A stretch of 64,000 nt of DNA. It comes from an uncultured Oceanisphaera sp. (GTDB lineage Bacteria > Pseudomonadota > Gammaproteobacteria > Enterobacterales > Aeromonadaceae). The position numbers were made by a program, and so were the translations under genes. The stretch is from assembly GCF_947495715.1 (NCBI RefSeq), contig NZ_CANLZU010000005.1, positions 1 through 64,000 of the forward strand. The letters run 5' to 3'. Every line of letters begins with the position of its first letter. The first letter of the stretch is position 1. Under the pieces are notes generated by a model. That model searched no databases. It was given only the letters and a program-made list of their open reading frames with translations, and was not told the origin of the DNA. Positions 1 to 7,859 of the stretch are shown in pieces.

Positions 1-71
1 CAGAAGTGAAACGCACCCGCGCCGATGATAGTGTGGCAGCTGCCATGTGAAAGTAGGTCACTGCCAGGCAC
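1..71 (+). rRNA. rrf: 5S ribosomal RNA, 3' part
   Basis: The window begins inside a 5S rRNA gene. The bases CAGAAGTGAAACGC, GCGCCGATGATAGTGTGG and the closing CTGCCAGGCA match the second half of a gammaproteobacterial 5S rRNA. The 5' half lies outside the window. It is presumably the last gene of an rRNA operon and is convergent with flgT. Confidence 0.92.
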
Positions 72-82
72 CCAATACGTAG

Positions 83-100
83 GGTCGAATTTATTCGACC
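83..100. repeat. 18-bp palindrome GGTCGAATTTATTCGACC, copy 1
   Basis: This is a perfect dyad between the 5S gene and its terminator. Closely related copies sit at 11726-11743, 17594-17611 and 41593-41610, always between genes, so it is a dispersed small repeat and not part of the rRNA gene. Confidence 0.8.
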
Positions 101-104
101 ACCC

Positions 105-137
105 AAAAAGCCCTTCACCGATGTGAAGGGCTTTTTT
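105..137. terminator. Intrinsic terminator of the rRNA operon, bidirectional
   Basis: The stem AAGCCCTTCAC / GTGAAGGGCTT with loop CGAT is followed by a T run on the plus strand. An A run precedes it, so it also reads as a terminator on the minus strand. It lies between the convergent 5S rRNA and flgT genes and probably serves both. Confidence 0.9.
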
Positions 138-180
138 GCGTCTGTGAGAAATACCTTATGTTGCCACGCCTCACGCTGGA

Positions 181-1320
181 TCACTTGACGCTGGTCAGCA
201 TATCGCCCGGGGTAATGTTGATCTGTCGGGCTTCACTATCGGCCGGTGCCAGCAGGCTGTAGTCGGTGTGACTCTGCTGCACTACAAATTGGGCCTTGGA
301 TGAGGTTTCGCTGTAGTAGCCGGGCTGAAGCTGGCGACGGTGAACAAGGGTGAAGCGATCGCCGGGTTGAATGCCGGCCTGGCGGCCAAGATCCATCAAT
401 ATGCCTTCTTCAGACTGCTGCAATATATGACCAATGGCTTTCATGCACGACTGGGCATTGGTGACATCGCGAGCGATGCGTAACAGCAGTTGATCTACCG
501 ATTGGCCGTAGGCCGACTGCCAGAAGCTCTGTTCATGTACCTTTACCCTGGCGTGCTTGCTGAAAGACCAGGGCGATGTGGTCTGATAATGCTGTTGCAG
601 CAAGTGTTCACCGGTCAGACTGTCTTCCAGGGTAATCGAGAGGCCAAACTGGCGCGGCATATCGGTGAAACGCCATTTAACCCAGTTGCCCTTATCCATG
701 CTGATATCATCAATCACTCCGCTTAGCAGCAGTCGGGATTGCTGCTGTTGTGCCAGTACATCACTGCCCTGACGTAGACCGGGGCTGCGGGGCAGCTGAT
801 AATCGGTGGTCAGCTGGTGGGGCAGCTGTGTCATCAAATTGACGCCGGGTGTCAGGTGTTGCGCCAATCTGGCGGTTACGGCGACGCCCAGTTCAAATAT
901 CTGACCAATCTGGCCCTGCTCGGGGTGCAACAGCGGAAAACGACTGAGGGTCAGACCCGGGCGATAACGACCGGCACACTGTGGCTGTACATCACCATCG
1001 GGCCAGATATCGGCGCGCAGCGTCAATCTTAGCTGGCCCTGTGAATGCTGCTCATCAAGGATGACGTAGTCCATCAGTTCACCCTGAGCGGCAATATCGA
1101 TCTGCTGACCCGACAGGGCGCCGTTGGTAACCGACTGCACCGTGGTCAGCGAAGCGCCAGCCTGCAACAGGGCATCGGTCAACGCCTGCTCCAGCGCCTG
1201 CTGGCGGGCGGTTTCTGCCCCCAGGCTGAGCGGTGCCGAGCCTTCGGCCTGATACCAGTCGGCGTGAGCTGCCAATGGCAGCAGCAGAAAGAATGAGGGT
1301 AACAAGGCTTTTATCGACAC
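181..1320 (-). CDS. flgT: Flagellar H-ring/assembly protein FlgT
   Basis: Periplasmic protein that forms the outer H-ring around the LP ring of sodium-type polar flagella. From the GTG start used here, residues 1-20 are a signal peptide ending in AHA before DWYQAEG; the mature protein opens with the FlgT N-terminal domain (WYQAEGSAPL, repeated Gln/Ala helix). A 379-residue length fits the family. The GTG at 1320 is preceded by AGGA at good spacing; an upstream in-frame ATG at 1371 would add 17 residues before the signal peptide and has no ribosome site. It is divergent from flgO-flgP, the usual Vibrio arrangement, and a sigma-54 site at 1399-1414 points towards it. Confidence 0.88.
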   Translation of the reverse strand: MSIKALLPSFFLLLPLAAHADWYQAEGSAPLSLGAETARQQALEQALTDALLQAGASLTTVQSVTNGALSGQQIDIAAQGELMDYVILDEQHSQGQLRLTLRADIWPDGDVQPQCAGRYRPGLTLSRFPLLHPEQGQIGQIFELGVAVTARLAQHLTPGVNLMTQLPHQLTTDYQLPRSPGLRQGSDVLAQQQQSRLLLSGVIDDISMDKGNWVKWRFTDMPRQFGLSITLEDSLTGEHLLQQHYQTTSPWSFSKHARVKVHEQSFWQSAYGQSVDQLLLRIARDVTNAQSCMKAIGHILQQSEEGILMDLGRQAGIQPGDRFTLVHRRQLQPGYYSETSSKAQFVVQQSHTDYSLLAPADSEARQINITPGDMLTSVK

Positions 1321-1384
1321 TGGGTATCCTGTGTAACAGCGGCAGCCGGATAAAATAACGGCGGCGGTCAATTGTTGATACTTC

Positions 1385-1400
1385 TTGGCAAGGATTATGC
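1385..1400 (+). promoter_or_regulatory. Sigma-54 promoter for flgO-flgP
   Basis: TTGGCAAGGATTATGC has GG at -24 and GC at -12 with the fixed ten-base separation, close to the consensus YTGGCAC-N5-TTGC. It faces flgO and leaves a leader of about 160 bases. Its -12 GC is shared with the opposing flgT promoter. Confidence 0.7.
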
Positions 1401-1414
1401 AAAAATCTTGCCTG
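1399..1414 (-). promoter_or_regulatory. Sigma-54 promoter for flgT, overlapping the flgO promoter
   Basis: Read on the minus strand this is CAGGCAAGATTTTTGC, with GG and GC ten bases apart. Its -12 GC dinucleotide is the same base pair step as that of the plus-strand promoter at 1385-1400. It places a start site about 65 bases before flgT. Confidence 0.6.
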
Positions 1415-1574
1415 ATACGTCGATAAAAGCGTTAAATGCGCGAATACATCAAACGAGTTATTCTGTTCGCCTGGCGTGTCATATGGTTGTTTTACTGCAG
1501 GCCGGGTAAAGTCTGCCGGCCTCCGGTCGATAACCTATCGAGTTTCATTTAACCAATTTAGCGGGAGTCGGTGC

Positions 1575-2321
1575 ATGAGCAGACCTTTTTTCCTTGTTGC
1601 CGTACTGGGCCTGACGGCCTGCTCGGGAGCGGGGAAGTCGCAGTTTGATGACCAACATCATTACCTGCCCCACGATCATGCGTCCCACTACATCAATCGC
1701 AAACCGCCGGGATCTCTGGGGCAAACGCAGGCATCACCCAGACATAGTCGAGATGGCATTCCCATGCGGATGAGTGCCGGTACTCGCAGCGCTTATCTGC
1801 CATCCACCGGGCCTTCACTGGTGGGCGGCCAAACCCGGTTGCAGCAGCATATGTCGGCACTGGCTTACCATCTGGTGTCGAGCGCGCATCACCTGGACAG
1901 TCAGTCGGGCATTGCCGTCAGTGGCTTTGTCGATCAGCAGGACTATCGCAGCCAGGACGACTTTGGCCGCCTGCTGTCGGAAACCATGATGTTTCAGCTC
2001 AATCAATACGGCTTGCGCGTGGTCGACTTCAAGGCGCTGCCTTTTATTCGTATCACTCCGCAAGGAGATGTCAGTACCAGCCGGGACTATCGGCAGCTGA
2101 GTTCACGTATCGGCGCCCGCTATCTGTTGCATGGCACCGTTAGTGAAACCACGGGTGGACGTTTGATTAATGCACGACTGGTCTCGATGGGCGACAACAG
2201 CCTGGTGGCCAGTGCCCAGCAGTTTATTCCCGAATATCTGGTTGCCGGCATGATCAGGGCACAGGGGCCAGAGTCCCGGGTTGTGATGACCCCGGAGCAA
2301 AGGAGCCGTTATGCGAAATAA
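1575..2321 (+). CDS. flgO: Outer-membrane flagellar lipoprotein FlgO
   Basis: FlgO is an outer-membrane lipoprotein that with FlgP and FlgT supports assembly of the polar flagellum outer ring. The ATG at 1575 follows GGGAG and gives a lipoprotein signal with lipobox LTAC, the lipidated cysteine being residue 16. The body has the FlgO domain (HLDSQSGIAVSGFVD, FGRLLSETMMFQLNQYG, ARYLLHGTVSET). The 248-residue length is normal for the family. An in-frame ATG 99 bases upstream exists but would bury the signal peptide. The gene overlaps flgP by 11 bases, indicating coupled translation. Confidence 0.87.
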   Translation: MSRPFFLVAVLGLTACSGAGKSQFDDQHHYLPHDHASHYINRKPPGSLGQTQASPRHSRDGIPMRMSAGTRSAYLPSTGPSLVGGQTRLQQHMSALAYHLVSSAHHLDSQSGIAVSGFVDQQDYRSQDDFGRLLSETMMFQLNQYGLRVVDFKALPFIRITPQGDVSTSRDYRQLSSRIGARYLLHGTVSETTGGRLINARLVSMGDNSLVASAQQFIPEYLVAGMIRAQGPESRVVMTPEQRSRYAK

Positions 2322-2706
2322 TCTGTGTGCCTTGCTGTTGTTGATGCTGGCGGGGTGCAGCGGGCAACAGGGCGACGTCCGTCCGGCCAAAAATCATCTG
2401 TATGCGGTGGGGTATGCCCCAATCAGCCTGCAGCAGCCTGCCAATCATCAGCAGAAGTTGCTGCATGCCATGCGGGCGTCAAAGATGGATGCCTATCGCG
2501 AGTTGACCGAGCAGCTGGGTGGCGTGATGACCAGTAGCTCAAGCCAAATGAGCAGTCATGTGCTGCAGGATGGTACCGTCAGCAACAGCAGCCGTGGGGT
2601 GGTCAGGGGCGCGCGAGTGGTAAACAGTTATCCCGATGGTGACATGTACATCACCGAGCTTGAACTGGATCTGGCGGTTTACGAGCAATTACGACGAGGA
2701 AATTGA
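2311..2706 (+). CDS. flgP: Outer-membrane flagellar lipoprotein FlgP
   Basis: FlgP is a small outer-membrane lipoprotein needed for motility in vibrios and campylobacters, where it forms the basal disk or outer-membrane ring. Residues 1-16 form a lipoprotein signal with lipobox LAGC. The mature part carries the LPP20-type segment (AMRASKMDAYRELTEQLGG, then the VRGARVVNSYPDGDMYITELELDL strand pattern). It starts inside the 3' end of flgO and is the last gene of the flgOP pair, ending convergent with flgN. Confidence 0.86.
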   Translation: MRNNLCALLLLMLAGCSGQQGDVRPAKNHLYAVGYAPISLQQPANHQQKLLHAMRASKMDAYRELTEQLGGVMTSSSSQMSSHVLQDGTVSNSSRGVVRGARVVNSYPDGDMYITELELDLAVYEQLRRGN

Positions 2707-2743
2707 CCCAGAATGGTCGAATATAAAAACAAGGGTGAAACGT

Positions 2744-2776
2744 AAAGGGGAGGGGCGGAGTGTTAATCCCCCCTTT
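2744..2776. terminator. Possible bidirectional terminator between flgP and flgN
   Basis: AAAGGGG pairs with CCCCTTT across a 19-base loop in the 72-base gap between two convergent genes. The stem is short, so this rests partly on its position. Confidence 0.4.
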
Positions 2777-2778
2777 CC

Positions 2779-3192
2779 TTAAACCTTGAAACCAACGCCT
2801 TTGTTGATGCCTTTGGTGTGACCTTTCTGATCATAGGTCATGCTTTGACGTTCATGCAGCCGGCTCAGAATATTGGTCAGCTGGCGAATACCGTTGAGCG
2901 ATTGCTCCAGCAGTTGCCCGGCCACCTGGTTCTGCTCCTGGCATTGTTGCAACAGCGCCCGCAACTCCGCTACCCGATCATGATAATCGCCGTTCAGGCG
3001 ATCCCGTTCGGGGTGGCCGGCAAGCTGGCTATCGGTATTCTGAATCTCGATCAGCAATGCCTGCTTGCGCTCGGTCAACGGGGGGAGTTCAAGCGCCTTG
3101 CGTTTAACAATCAAGTCACGCTCTTGATGGGTAATCTCCAGCAGTAGCTCGAGTTGTGATTTTTGATGGTTCAGCAGCACATCAAGGGGCAT
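2779..3192 (-). CDS. flgN: Flagellar export chaperone FlgN
   Basis: FlgN is the cytoplasmic chaperone for the hook-associated proteins FlgK and FlgL. The 137-residue protein is almost entirely helical and charged (LLNHQKSQLELLLEITHQER, then KRKALELPPLTERKQALLIEIQ), as in FlgN. The ATG at 3192 lies two bases after the flgM stop, so I prefer it to an upstream start that would overlap flgM. It is the last gene of the flgA-flgM-flgN group; pairing with the anti-sigma gene flgM is the usual genomic context. Confidence 0.85.
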   Translation of the reverse strand: MPLDVLLNHQKSQLELLLEITHQERDLIVKRKALELPPLTERKQALLIEIQNTDSQLAGHPERDRLNGDYHDRVAELRALLQQCQEQNQVAGQLLEQSLNGIRQLTNILSRLHERQSMTYDQKGHTKGINKGVGFKV

Positions 3193-3193
3193 G

Positions 3194-3511
3194 TCAGAGG
3201 CCTTCCAAATCCTGTTCAAAGCGAGAAATATTAGCCGCCAGTCGTTCACTGTCTACCTGGTAGCTGCCTTCATTGATGGCTTTTTTCAGTGCATCCAGCC
3301 GGGCACTGTTATCGGGAGCGGGCGTGGTTGCCAGCGATTGCTGCATCTGACTGAGGCGTTTGGCCTGAGGTGTCAGGGTGACTTCATCCTGGCGAATCGC
3401 GGCTGTACTGCCATCGGGCTGTGCGCCGGTGGTGGTTGATGCCTTGTACTTTGCATTGTTCGCCAACGGCGTCGTGCTGCCGAGGCCGGGAGGTAATTTA
3501 TCGATAGCCAT
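3194..3511 (-). CDS. flgM: Anti-sigma-28 factor FlgM
   Basis: FlgM binds and inhibits FliA until the hook is complete, then is exported. The 105-residue protein has the FlgM pattern: a disordered Ser/Thr/Gln-rich N-terminus (MAIDKLPPG...) and a helical C-terminus with SARLDALKKAINEGSYQVDSERLAANI, which is the sigma-binding segment. The ATG at 3511 has AGGA eleven bases before it; a TTG nine bases upstream would be too close to that site. A sigma-28 promoter at 3549-3575 indicates negative feedback from FliA. Confidence 0.9.
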   Translation of the reverse strand: MAIDKLPPGLGSTTPLANNAKYKASTTTGAQPDGSTAAIRQDEVTLTPQAKRLSQMQQSLATTPAPDNSARLDALKKAINEGSYQVDSERLAANISRFEQDLEGL

Positions 3512-3548
3512 AATGGTCAAGTCCTGATGTTACTGCTGCGTAAATGAA

Positions 3549-3575
3549 GTATCGGCCTCTGTAGCCGTAACTTTA
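3549..3575 (-). promoter_or_regulatory. Sigma-28 (FliA) promoter of flgM
   Basis: On the minus strand TAAAGTTA is separated by exactly 11 bases from GCCGATAC, against the consensus TAAAGTTT-N11-GCCGATAA. It sits in the short gap between flgA and flgM, giving flgM its own FliA-driven transcript. Confidence 0.8.
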
Positions 3576-3582
3576 GCAGAAT

Positions 3583-4323
3583 TTACAGTTTGACCTGCAC
3601 ACGACCGGCGGCCATGACCCGGGCGGTAATGTCTCGACCGGAGTTGATATTACGCACACGAATGCTGTCATTAAAGCCGCCGTCTTCCTGCGCCATGCCG
3701 TCGGTTTTCAGCATCAATCCCCCCGTTTGCGCGACGATGCCGACCTTGTCGCCCTTGCAGACCACACACAGCTGACTGCTGCGAATGGGCTGGCCGGGGC
3801 GTAAATCCCGCTTGCTGCGTGCGCCAATCAGTTCATCCGGCGAGCTGAATACATCCCCGCGCAGTAACACTTCATCCTGATAATCCACGGTTAAATGCTG
3901 CGCCTGCAGCAGGGTATTGCGGGCAACGGGGTCGGCGGCGGTAACCACCGGCTTGAGTATTTTAACTCGTACCGGCACAAACAGGTCCCAGCCTGGCTGC
4001 TCATGGCATTGCAGATAAACATGGGTATTGCGACGTACCTCGCCGGCACCGCGAATATCGGCGGTCAGCTTGCCCAGGCATTCGGTTAGCGATAATCGGG
4101 TATCGATGCTGGCCGCGTTGATGTGCAGCCGATCACCCGGTTGCAAGGGGACCAAATCTCGCACATAGTCTTCGGCATAATGGCGAAGTTCATCATGCAC
4201 CGACGCCTGAGCCAGGGCCGGCCATAGCGAAGCGGCAAGCAACCAGCAGAGCAGCCGGCCGAGTGTTGCCAGCGATGATGTGCGAACCAGAATGTTAAAA
4301 AGCGGAAAATTTCTCTTAAGCAT
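3583..4323 (-). CDS. flgA: Flagellar P-ring assembly chaperone FlgA
   Basis: FlgA is a periplasmic chaperone for the P-ring protein FlgI. A long N-terminal signal region (residues 1-40, hydrophobic LLCWLLAASLWPALAQA) precedes the mature protein. The C-terminal SAF-like domain is clear: VARNTLLQAQHL, DLRPGQPIRSSQL, VRVRNINSGRDITARV and the closing AGRVQV strand. Length (246) is normal. It is the first gene of a minus-strand group followed by flgM and flgN and is divergent from cheV. Confidence 0.88.
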   Translation of the reverse strand: MLKRNFPLFNILVRTSSLATLGRLLCWLLAASLWPALAQASVHDELRHYAEDYVRDLVPLQPGDRLHINAASIDTRLSLTECLGKLTADIRGAGEVRRNTHVYLQCHEQPGWDLFVPVRVKILKPVVTAADPVARNTLLQAQHLTVDYQDEVLLRGDVFSSPDELIGARSKRDLRPGQPIRSSQLCVVCKGDKVGIVAQTGGLMLKTDGMAQEDGGFNDSIRVRNINSGRDITARVMAAGRVQVKL

Positions 4324-4343
4324 TACTACCTCATGGCCGATAA
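4317..4343 (+). promoter_or_regulatory. Possible sigma-28 promoter of cheV
   Basis: TAAGCATT-N11-GCCGATAA has a perfect -10 element and a 5/8 match at -35. It overlaps the start of flgA on the opposite strand and faces cheV, 134 bases downstream. Confidence 0.45.
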
Positions 4344-4476
4344 AACACGTTAGGCTGGCTTCAGTTGGTGTCTGCCTTGGGCGGGTGTTAAGCTGGCGTC
4401 GTATAACTCAAGCATGATAAGCATCGTTATTTAATTCACGCAAAAAGCATGCCATGGTACAGATGGAGACAAGGTA

Positions 4477-5391
4477 ATGGCGGGGATACTCGACTCGGTA
4501 AACCAGAGAACACAACTCGTCGGTCAGAACAGGCTGGAACTGCTGCTGTTCAAGCTGAACGGACGTCAAAGATTTGGCATTAACGTGTTCAAGGTAAAGG
4601 AAGTGTTGCAGTGCCCCAGGCTGACCGGCTTGCCACAGCGTAATACCATGGTCAAAGGCGTCGCCAATATTCGTGGCCAAACCATTTCCATTATCGACTT
4701 GAGCAAGTCCATGGGTGGCCGCCCCATAGAGCAGACCGAAAACAGCTTCGTGATTATCTCCGAATACAACCGCTCGGTGCAGGGCTTTCTGGTGAACTCG
4801 GTTGAGCGGATCATCAACGTCAACTGGGAGTCGATATTGCCGCCGCCCAAAGGGGCGGGTCGCCTCAATTACATGACGGCAGTGACCGAGATCGACGGCG
4901 AGCTGGTGGAAATTCTGGATGTGGAAAAAATTCTCGACGAGATCGCCCCGGTCAAAACCACGGTCAACGCCGAGATTGTAGAGCAGGTTTCGCATTTGAA
5001 TACCGAACGGCAAAAACCGATATTGATTGCAGATGACTCTTCGGTGGCCCGACGCCAGATCCAGAAAACCATGGCGACCCTGGGGTTGGAGTGCATCGTT
5101 GCCGAAAATGGCAAGCTTGCGCTGAACAAGCTCAGAGAAATGGCGGCGACCGGTCCCATCAGCGAGCAGCTGTCGATGGTGATCTCGGATGTGGAAATGC
5201 CGGAAATGGACGGTTATACCCTGACGGCAGAAATCCGTAATGATCCTGCACTGAAAGACTTGTATGTGATCCTGCATACTTCTCTGAGTGGTGTATTCAA
5301 CAAGGCGCTGGTGGAAAAGGTGGGGGCGAATAATTTTATCGCCAAATTCCACCCGGACGAGCTGGCATCGGCGGTGAAACAAGCGCTGTAA
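4477..5391 (+). CDS. cheV: Chemotaxis coupling/response-regulator protein CheV
   Basis: CheV couples chemoreceptors to CheA and can be phosphorylated. Residues 1-165 are a CheW-like domain (LLLFKLNGRQRFGINVFKVKE, VKGVANIRGQTISIIDLS). Residues about 180-304 are a receiver domain with ILIADDSSVARR and the phosphoacceptor Asp238 in VISDVEMPEMDG. The start follows GGAGACAAGGTA. It lies 20 bases before cheR, upstream of flgB, which is the common vibrio layout. Confidence 0.95.
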   Translation: MAGILDSVNQRTQLVGQNRLELLLFKLNGRQRFGINVFKVKEVLQCPRLTGLPQRNTMVKGVANIRGQTISIIDLSKSMGGRPIEQTENSFVIISEYNRSVQGFLVNSVERIINVNWESILPPPKGAGRLNYMTAVTEIDGELVEILDVEKILDEIAPVKTTVNAEIVEQVSHLNTERQKPILIADDSSVARRQIQKTMATLGLECIVAENGKLALNKLREMAATGPISEQLSMVISDVEMPEMDGYTLTAEIRNDPALKDLYVILHTSLSGVFNKALVEKVGANNFIAKFHPDELASAVKQAL

Positions 5392-5411
5392 TAAAGGTGT
5401 AAACAACACGG

Positions 5412-6233
5412 ATGAAGAACTTTACCGACGAGCAGTACCGGGTATTTTGCCAGTTTCTTGAAGCCGGCACCGGCATTGTGCTGGGCGATAACAAGCAGTA
5501 TCTGGTAAAAAGTCGGCTGTCTCCGCTACTGACTCGCTTTCAGATAGACTCACTCGACGAGTTGATCAGCAAAGCCATGTCGGTACGCGAACGGGAGCTG
5601 AAAACGGCGGTTATCGACGCCATGACCACCAACGAAACCCTGTGGTTTCGAGACGGCTACCCCTTTACCCTGCTAACGGACAAACTGTTTCCGGAGTTGG
5701 CCAAACCGGGCAAGTCGTTGAAAGTCTGGTCTGCCGCCAGCTCTTCCGGTCAGGAGCCTTACTCCATTGCCATGACGGCACTGGAATATCAGGCTCGGCG
5801 GCCGGGCGGCTTGCCGGGCCTGCAAATTGTTGCCACCGATATTTCCACCAGCATGCTGGAACAGTGCAAGAGCGGCATTTACGACAGCCTGTCGCTGGCG
5901 CGCGGCTTGTCTCCCGAGCGCCGCAAGCAGTTTTTTACCCCGCTGACCGACGGCAAGATGCAGTTGCAGGCCAAGGTGAGAAACATGGTCAGCTTTCGGC
6001 CCTTCAACCTGCTGGACAGCTACAGCCTGTTGGGCAAGTTCGACATTATCTTCTGCCGTAATGTGCTGATTTATTTCTCTCCCGAGAACAAGACCAGGAT
6101 CCTCAACCAGTTTGCCAGCAGCCTGAATCCCGGCGGCTACCTGTTGCTGGGGGCCTCCGAGTCACTGACCGGCCTGTCCGACAAGTTCGAGATGATCCGT
6201 TGCAGCCCAGGTATCATTTATCGTCTCAAGTGA
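5412..6233 (+). CDS. cheR: Chemoreceptor glutamate methyltransferase CheR
   Basis: CheR transfers methyl groups from S-adenosylmethionine to receptor glutamates for adaptation. The all-helical N-terminal domain covers residues 1-80; the SAM-binding domain has VWSAASSSGQEPYSIAM, ATDISTSMLEQ and FDIIFCRNVLIYF. At 273 residues it is the simple one-module form with no C-terminal TPR. It is co-transcribed with cheV. Confidence 0.95.
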   Translation: MKNFTDEQYRVFCQFLEAGTGIVLGDNKQYLVKSRLSPLLTRFQIDSLDELISKAMSVRERELKTAVIDAMTTNETLWFRDGYPFTLLTDKLFPELAKPGKSLKVWSAASSSGQEPYSIAMTALEYQARRPGGLPGLQIVATDISTSMLEQCKSGIYDSLSLARGLSPERRKQFFTPLTDGKMQLQAKVRNMVSFRPFNLLDSYSLLGKFDIIFCRNVLIYFSPENKTRILNQFASSLNPGGYLLLGASESLTGLSDKFEMIRCSPGIIYRLK

Positions 6234-6236
6234 TAG

Positions 6237-6252
6237 CTGGCATACCTTTTGC
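6237..6252 (+). promoter_or_regulatory. Sigma-54 promoter of the flgBCDE operon
   Basis: CTGGCATACCTTTTGC carries GG and GC at the required separation immediately after the cheR stop. It lies 74 bases upstream of flgB. Confidence 0.75.
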
Positions 6253-6325
6253 TTTGTTTTAGGCATAACTTCGTGGCGTGCGTTTTAGCCACGATATGGC
6301 GTCAACATAACGCAAGAGGTGCCAG

Positions 6326-6727
6326 GTGACGATTTCGTTCGACAAAGCCTTTGGTATTCATCAACACGCCCTGGTGGCCCGTTCCGATCGGGCCGAATTG
6401 CTGGCCGGCAACCTGGCCAATGCAGACACCCCCGGCTACAAAGCCAAAGACATGGACTTTCAGTCTGCCCTGAGTCAGGCGCAGACCAATCAGGGCTTCT
6501 CGCTGAGCCGCACCAGCCAGCAACACTTTGCCGTAGAGCTTGCTCCCCCCGGCACGGTGCAGTTTCGCGTCCCCAATCAGCCGGATACCGGCGACGGTAA
6601 TACCGTGGACGTGCAGACCGAACGTAACAACTACATGGAAAACGCCCTGCAGTATCAGGCCTCGCTGGAATTTCTTAACGGCAAGATCAGCGGCCTGTTG
6701 AAGGCCATCAAAGGAGATTCAATGTGA
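6326..6727 (+). CDS. flgB: Flagellar proximal rod protein FlgB
   Basis: FlgB is a rod subunit joining the MS ring to the distal rod. The 133-residue protein has the N-terminal rod motif ([22 protein letters not shown]) and the C-terminal helix ([24 protein letters not shown]). The start is GTG at 6326 preceded by AGAGG. It overlaps flgC by 4 bases and opens the flgBCDE group. Confidence 0.94.
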   Translation: MTISFDKAFGIHQHALVARSDRAELLAGNLANADTPGYKAKDMDFQSALSQAQTNQGFSLSRTSQQHFAVELAPPGTVQFRVPNQPDTGDGNTVDVQTERNNYMENALQYQASLEFLNGKISGLLKAIKGDSM

Positions 6728-7143
6728 GCCTGTTTAAGGTATTTGATATTTCCGGCAGCGCCATGAGCGCCCAGTCGGTGCGGCTCAACACCACCGCCAG
6801 TAACCTGGCCAACGCCGACAGCGTCAGCTCCAGCATCAACGAAACCTACCGTGCCCGCAAGCCGGTGTTTGCCGCCGATCTGGATCAGGCCTTGTCCGAC
6901 CGTCAGGAAAGCGTCGGCGTCAAGGTCATGGGCATAGTAGAAACCGACAAACCGCTGTTAAAGGAATTTCGCCCCGATCATCCGATGGCGGATCAGGATG
7001 GTTTCATCTACAAGCCCAACGTCAACGTGGTGGAAGAGATGACCGACATGCTCAGCGCCTCGCGCAACTACCAGACCAACGTGCAGGTGGCCGATGCCGC
7101 CAAGCAGATGCTGCAGCAAACCCTGCGTCTGGGTAAGGGGTAA
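6724..7143 (+). CDS. flgC: Flagellar proximal rod protein FlgC
   Basis: FlgC is the second proximal rod subunit. It has the rod-family N-terminal helix ([27 protein letters not shown]) and the C-terminal helix ([28 protein letters not shown]), with PNVNVVEE before it as usual in FlgC. The start is GTG, overlapping the flgB stop in a GTGA arrangement. Length 139 is typical. Confidence 0.94.
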   Translation: MSLFKVFDISGSAMSAQSVRLNTTASNLANADSVSSSINETYRARKPVFAADLDQALSDRQESVGVKVMGIVETDKPLLKEFRPDHPMADQDGFIYKPNVNVVEEMTDMLSASRNYQTNVQVADAAKQMLQQTLRLGKG

Positions 7144-7149
7144 TAAGCC

Positions 7150-7848
7150 ATGCAAGTTAACCAAGACTATTTAAACGGTCTCAAGTGGCCGGGGGAGCAA
7201 AGCCCCGCCGAAAAAGCCCAGGATCCCAGCCGGGCACAGTTGGGGCAGGAAGACTTTTTCGCCCTCATGACCCAGCAACTGGCCTATCAGGATCCGTTCA
7301 AACCGGCAGACAATTCCCAGATGATTGCCCAGATGACGTCTTTCACCACCGCAGACGGCATCAATCAGATGAGCGAAAAGCTGTCGAGCCTGAGCGACGT
7401 CATGACCTCCAGCCAGGCACTGCAGGCCTCAAGCCTGGTCGGGCAAAAAGTCTTGTTGCCCAGTGATCTGGCTTACTGGGATCAGTCCGAGCCGGTAGAT
7501 GGCGTGGCCGTTACCGGTGAGGGCGCCGATAACGTGTTGATCAGAATAGAGAACGAAAAGGGCGAATTGATACGTAGCATTCCCCTGGATGGCCCACAAA
7601 AAGGCAACGTGCCCTTTAGCTGGGACGGCCTGAATGACAAGGGGGAGCCGGCTCCCGAGGGCCGCTACAAAATCAAGGTCAGCGGCCTGATTGACAATCA
7701 GCGTGAAGACCTAAACGCTCTGGCTTTTGGCCGGGTCGACAGCGTGACCTTAGGCAGCGCCAACAGCCCAACCCTGGTGAATCTTGCTGGTCTTGGGGGC
7801 ATCCCCCTGAATCAGGTACTCGAAATAGCTGGCCGTAAAGCGGCGTAA
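7150..7848 (+). CDS. flgD: Hook capping/scaffold protein FlgD
   Basis: FlgD forms the temporary cap on which hook subunits polymerise. The conserved N-terminal block LGQEDFFALMTQQLAYQDPFKP is at residues 30-55, followed by FLGD Ig-like/tudor domains (IRIENEKGELIR, FSWDGLNDKGEPAPEGRYKIKV). The 232-residue length is normal. It lies between flgC and flgE in one operon. Confidence 0.93.
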   Translation: MQVNQDYLNGLKWPGEQSPAEKAQDPSRAQLGQEDFFALMTQQLAYQDPFKPADNSQMIAQMTSFTTADGINQMSEKLSSLSDVMTSSQALQASSLVGQKVLLPSDLAYWDQSEPVDGVAVTGEGADNVLIRIENEKGELIRSIPLDGPQKGNVPFSWDGLNDKGEPAPEGRYKIKVSGLIDNQREDLNALAFGRVDSVTLGSANSPTLVNLAGLGGIPLNQVLEIAGRKAA

Positions 7849-7859
7849 GGAGAACATTA

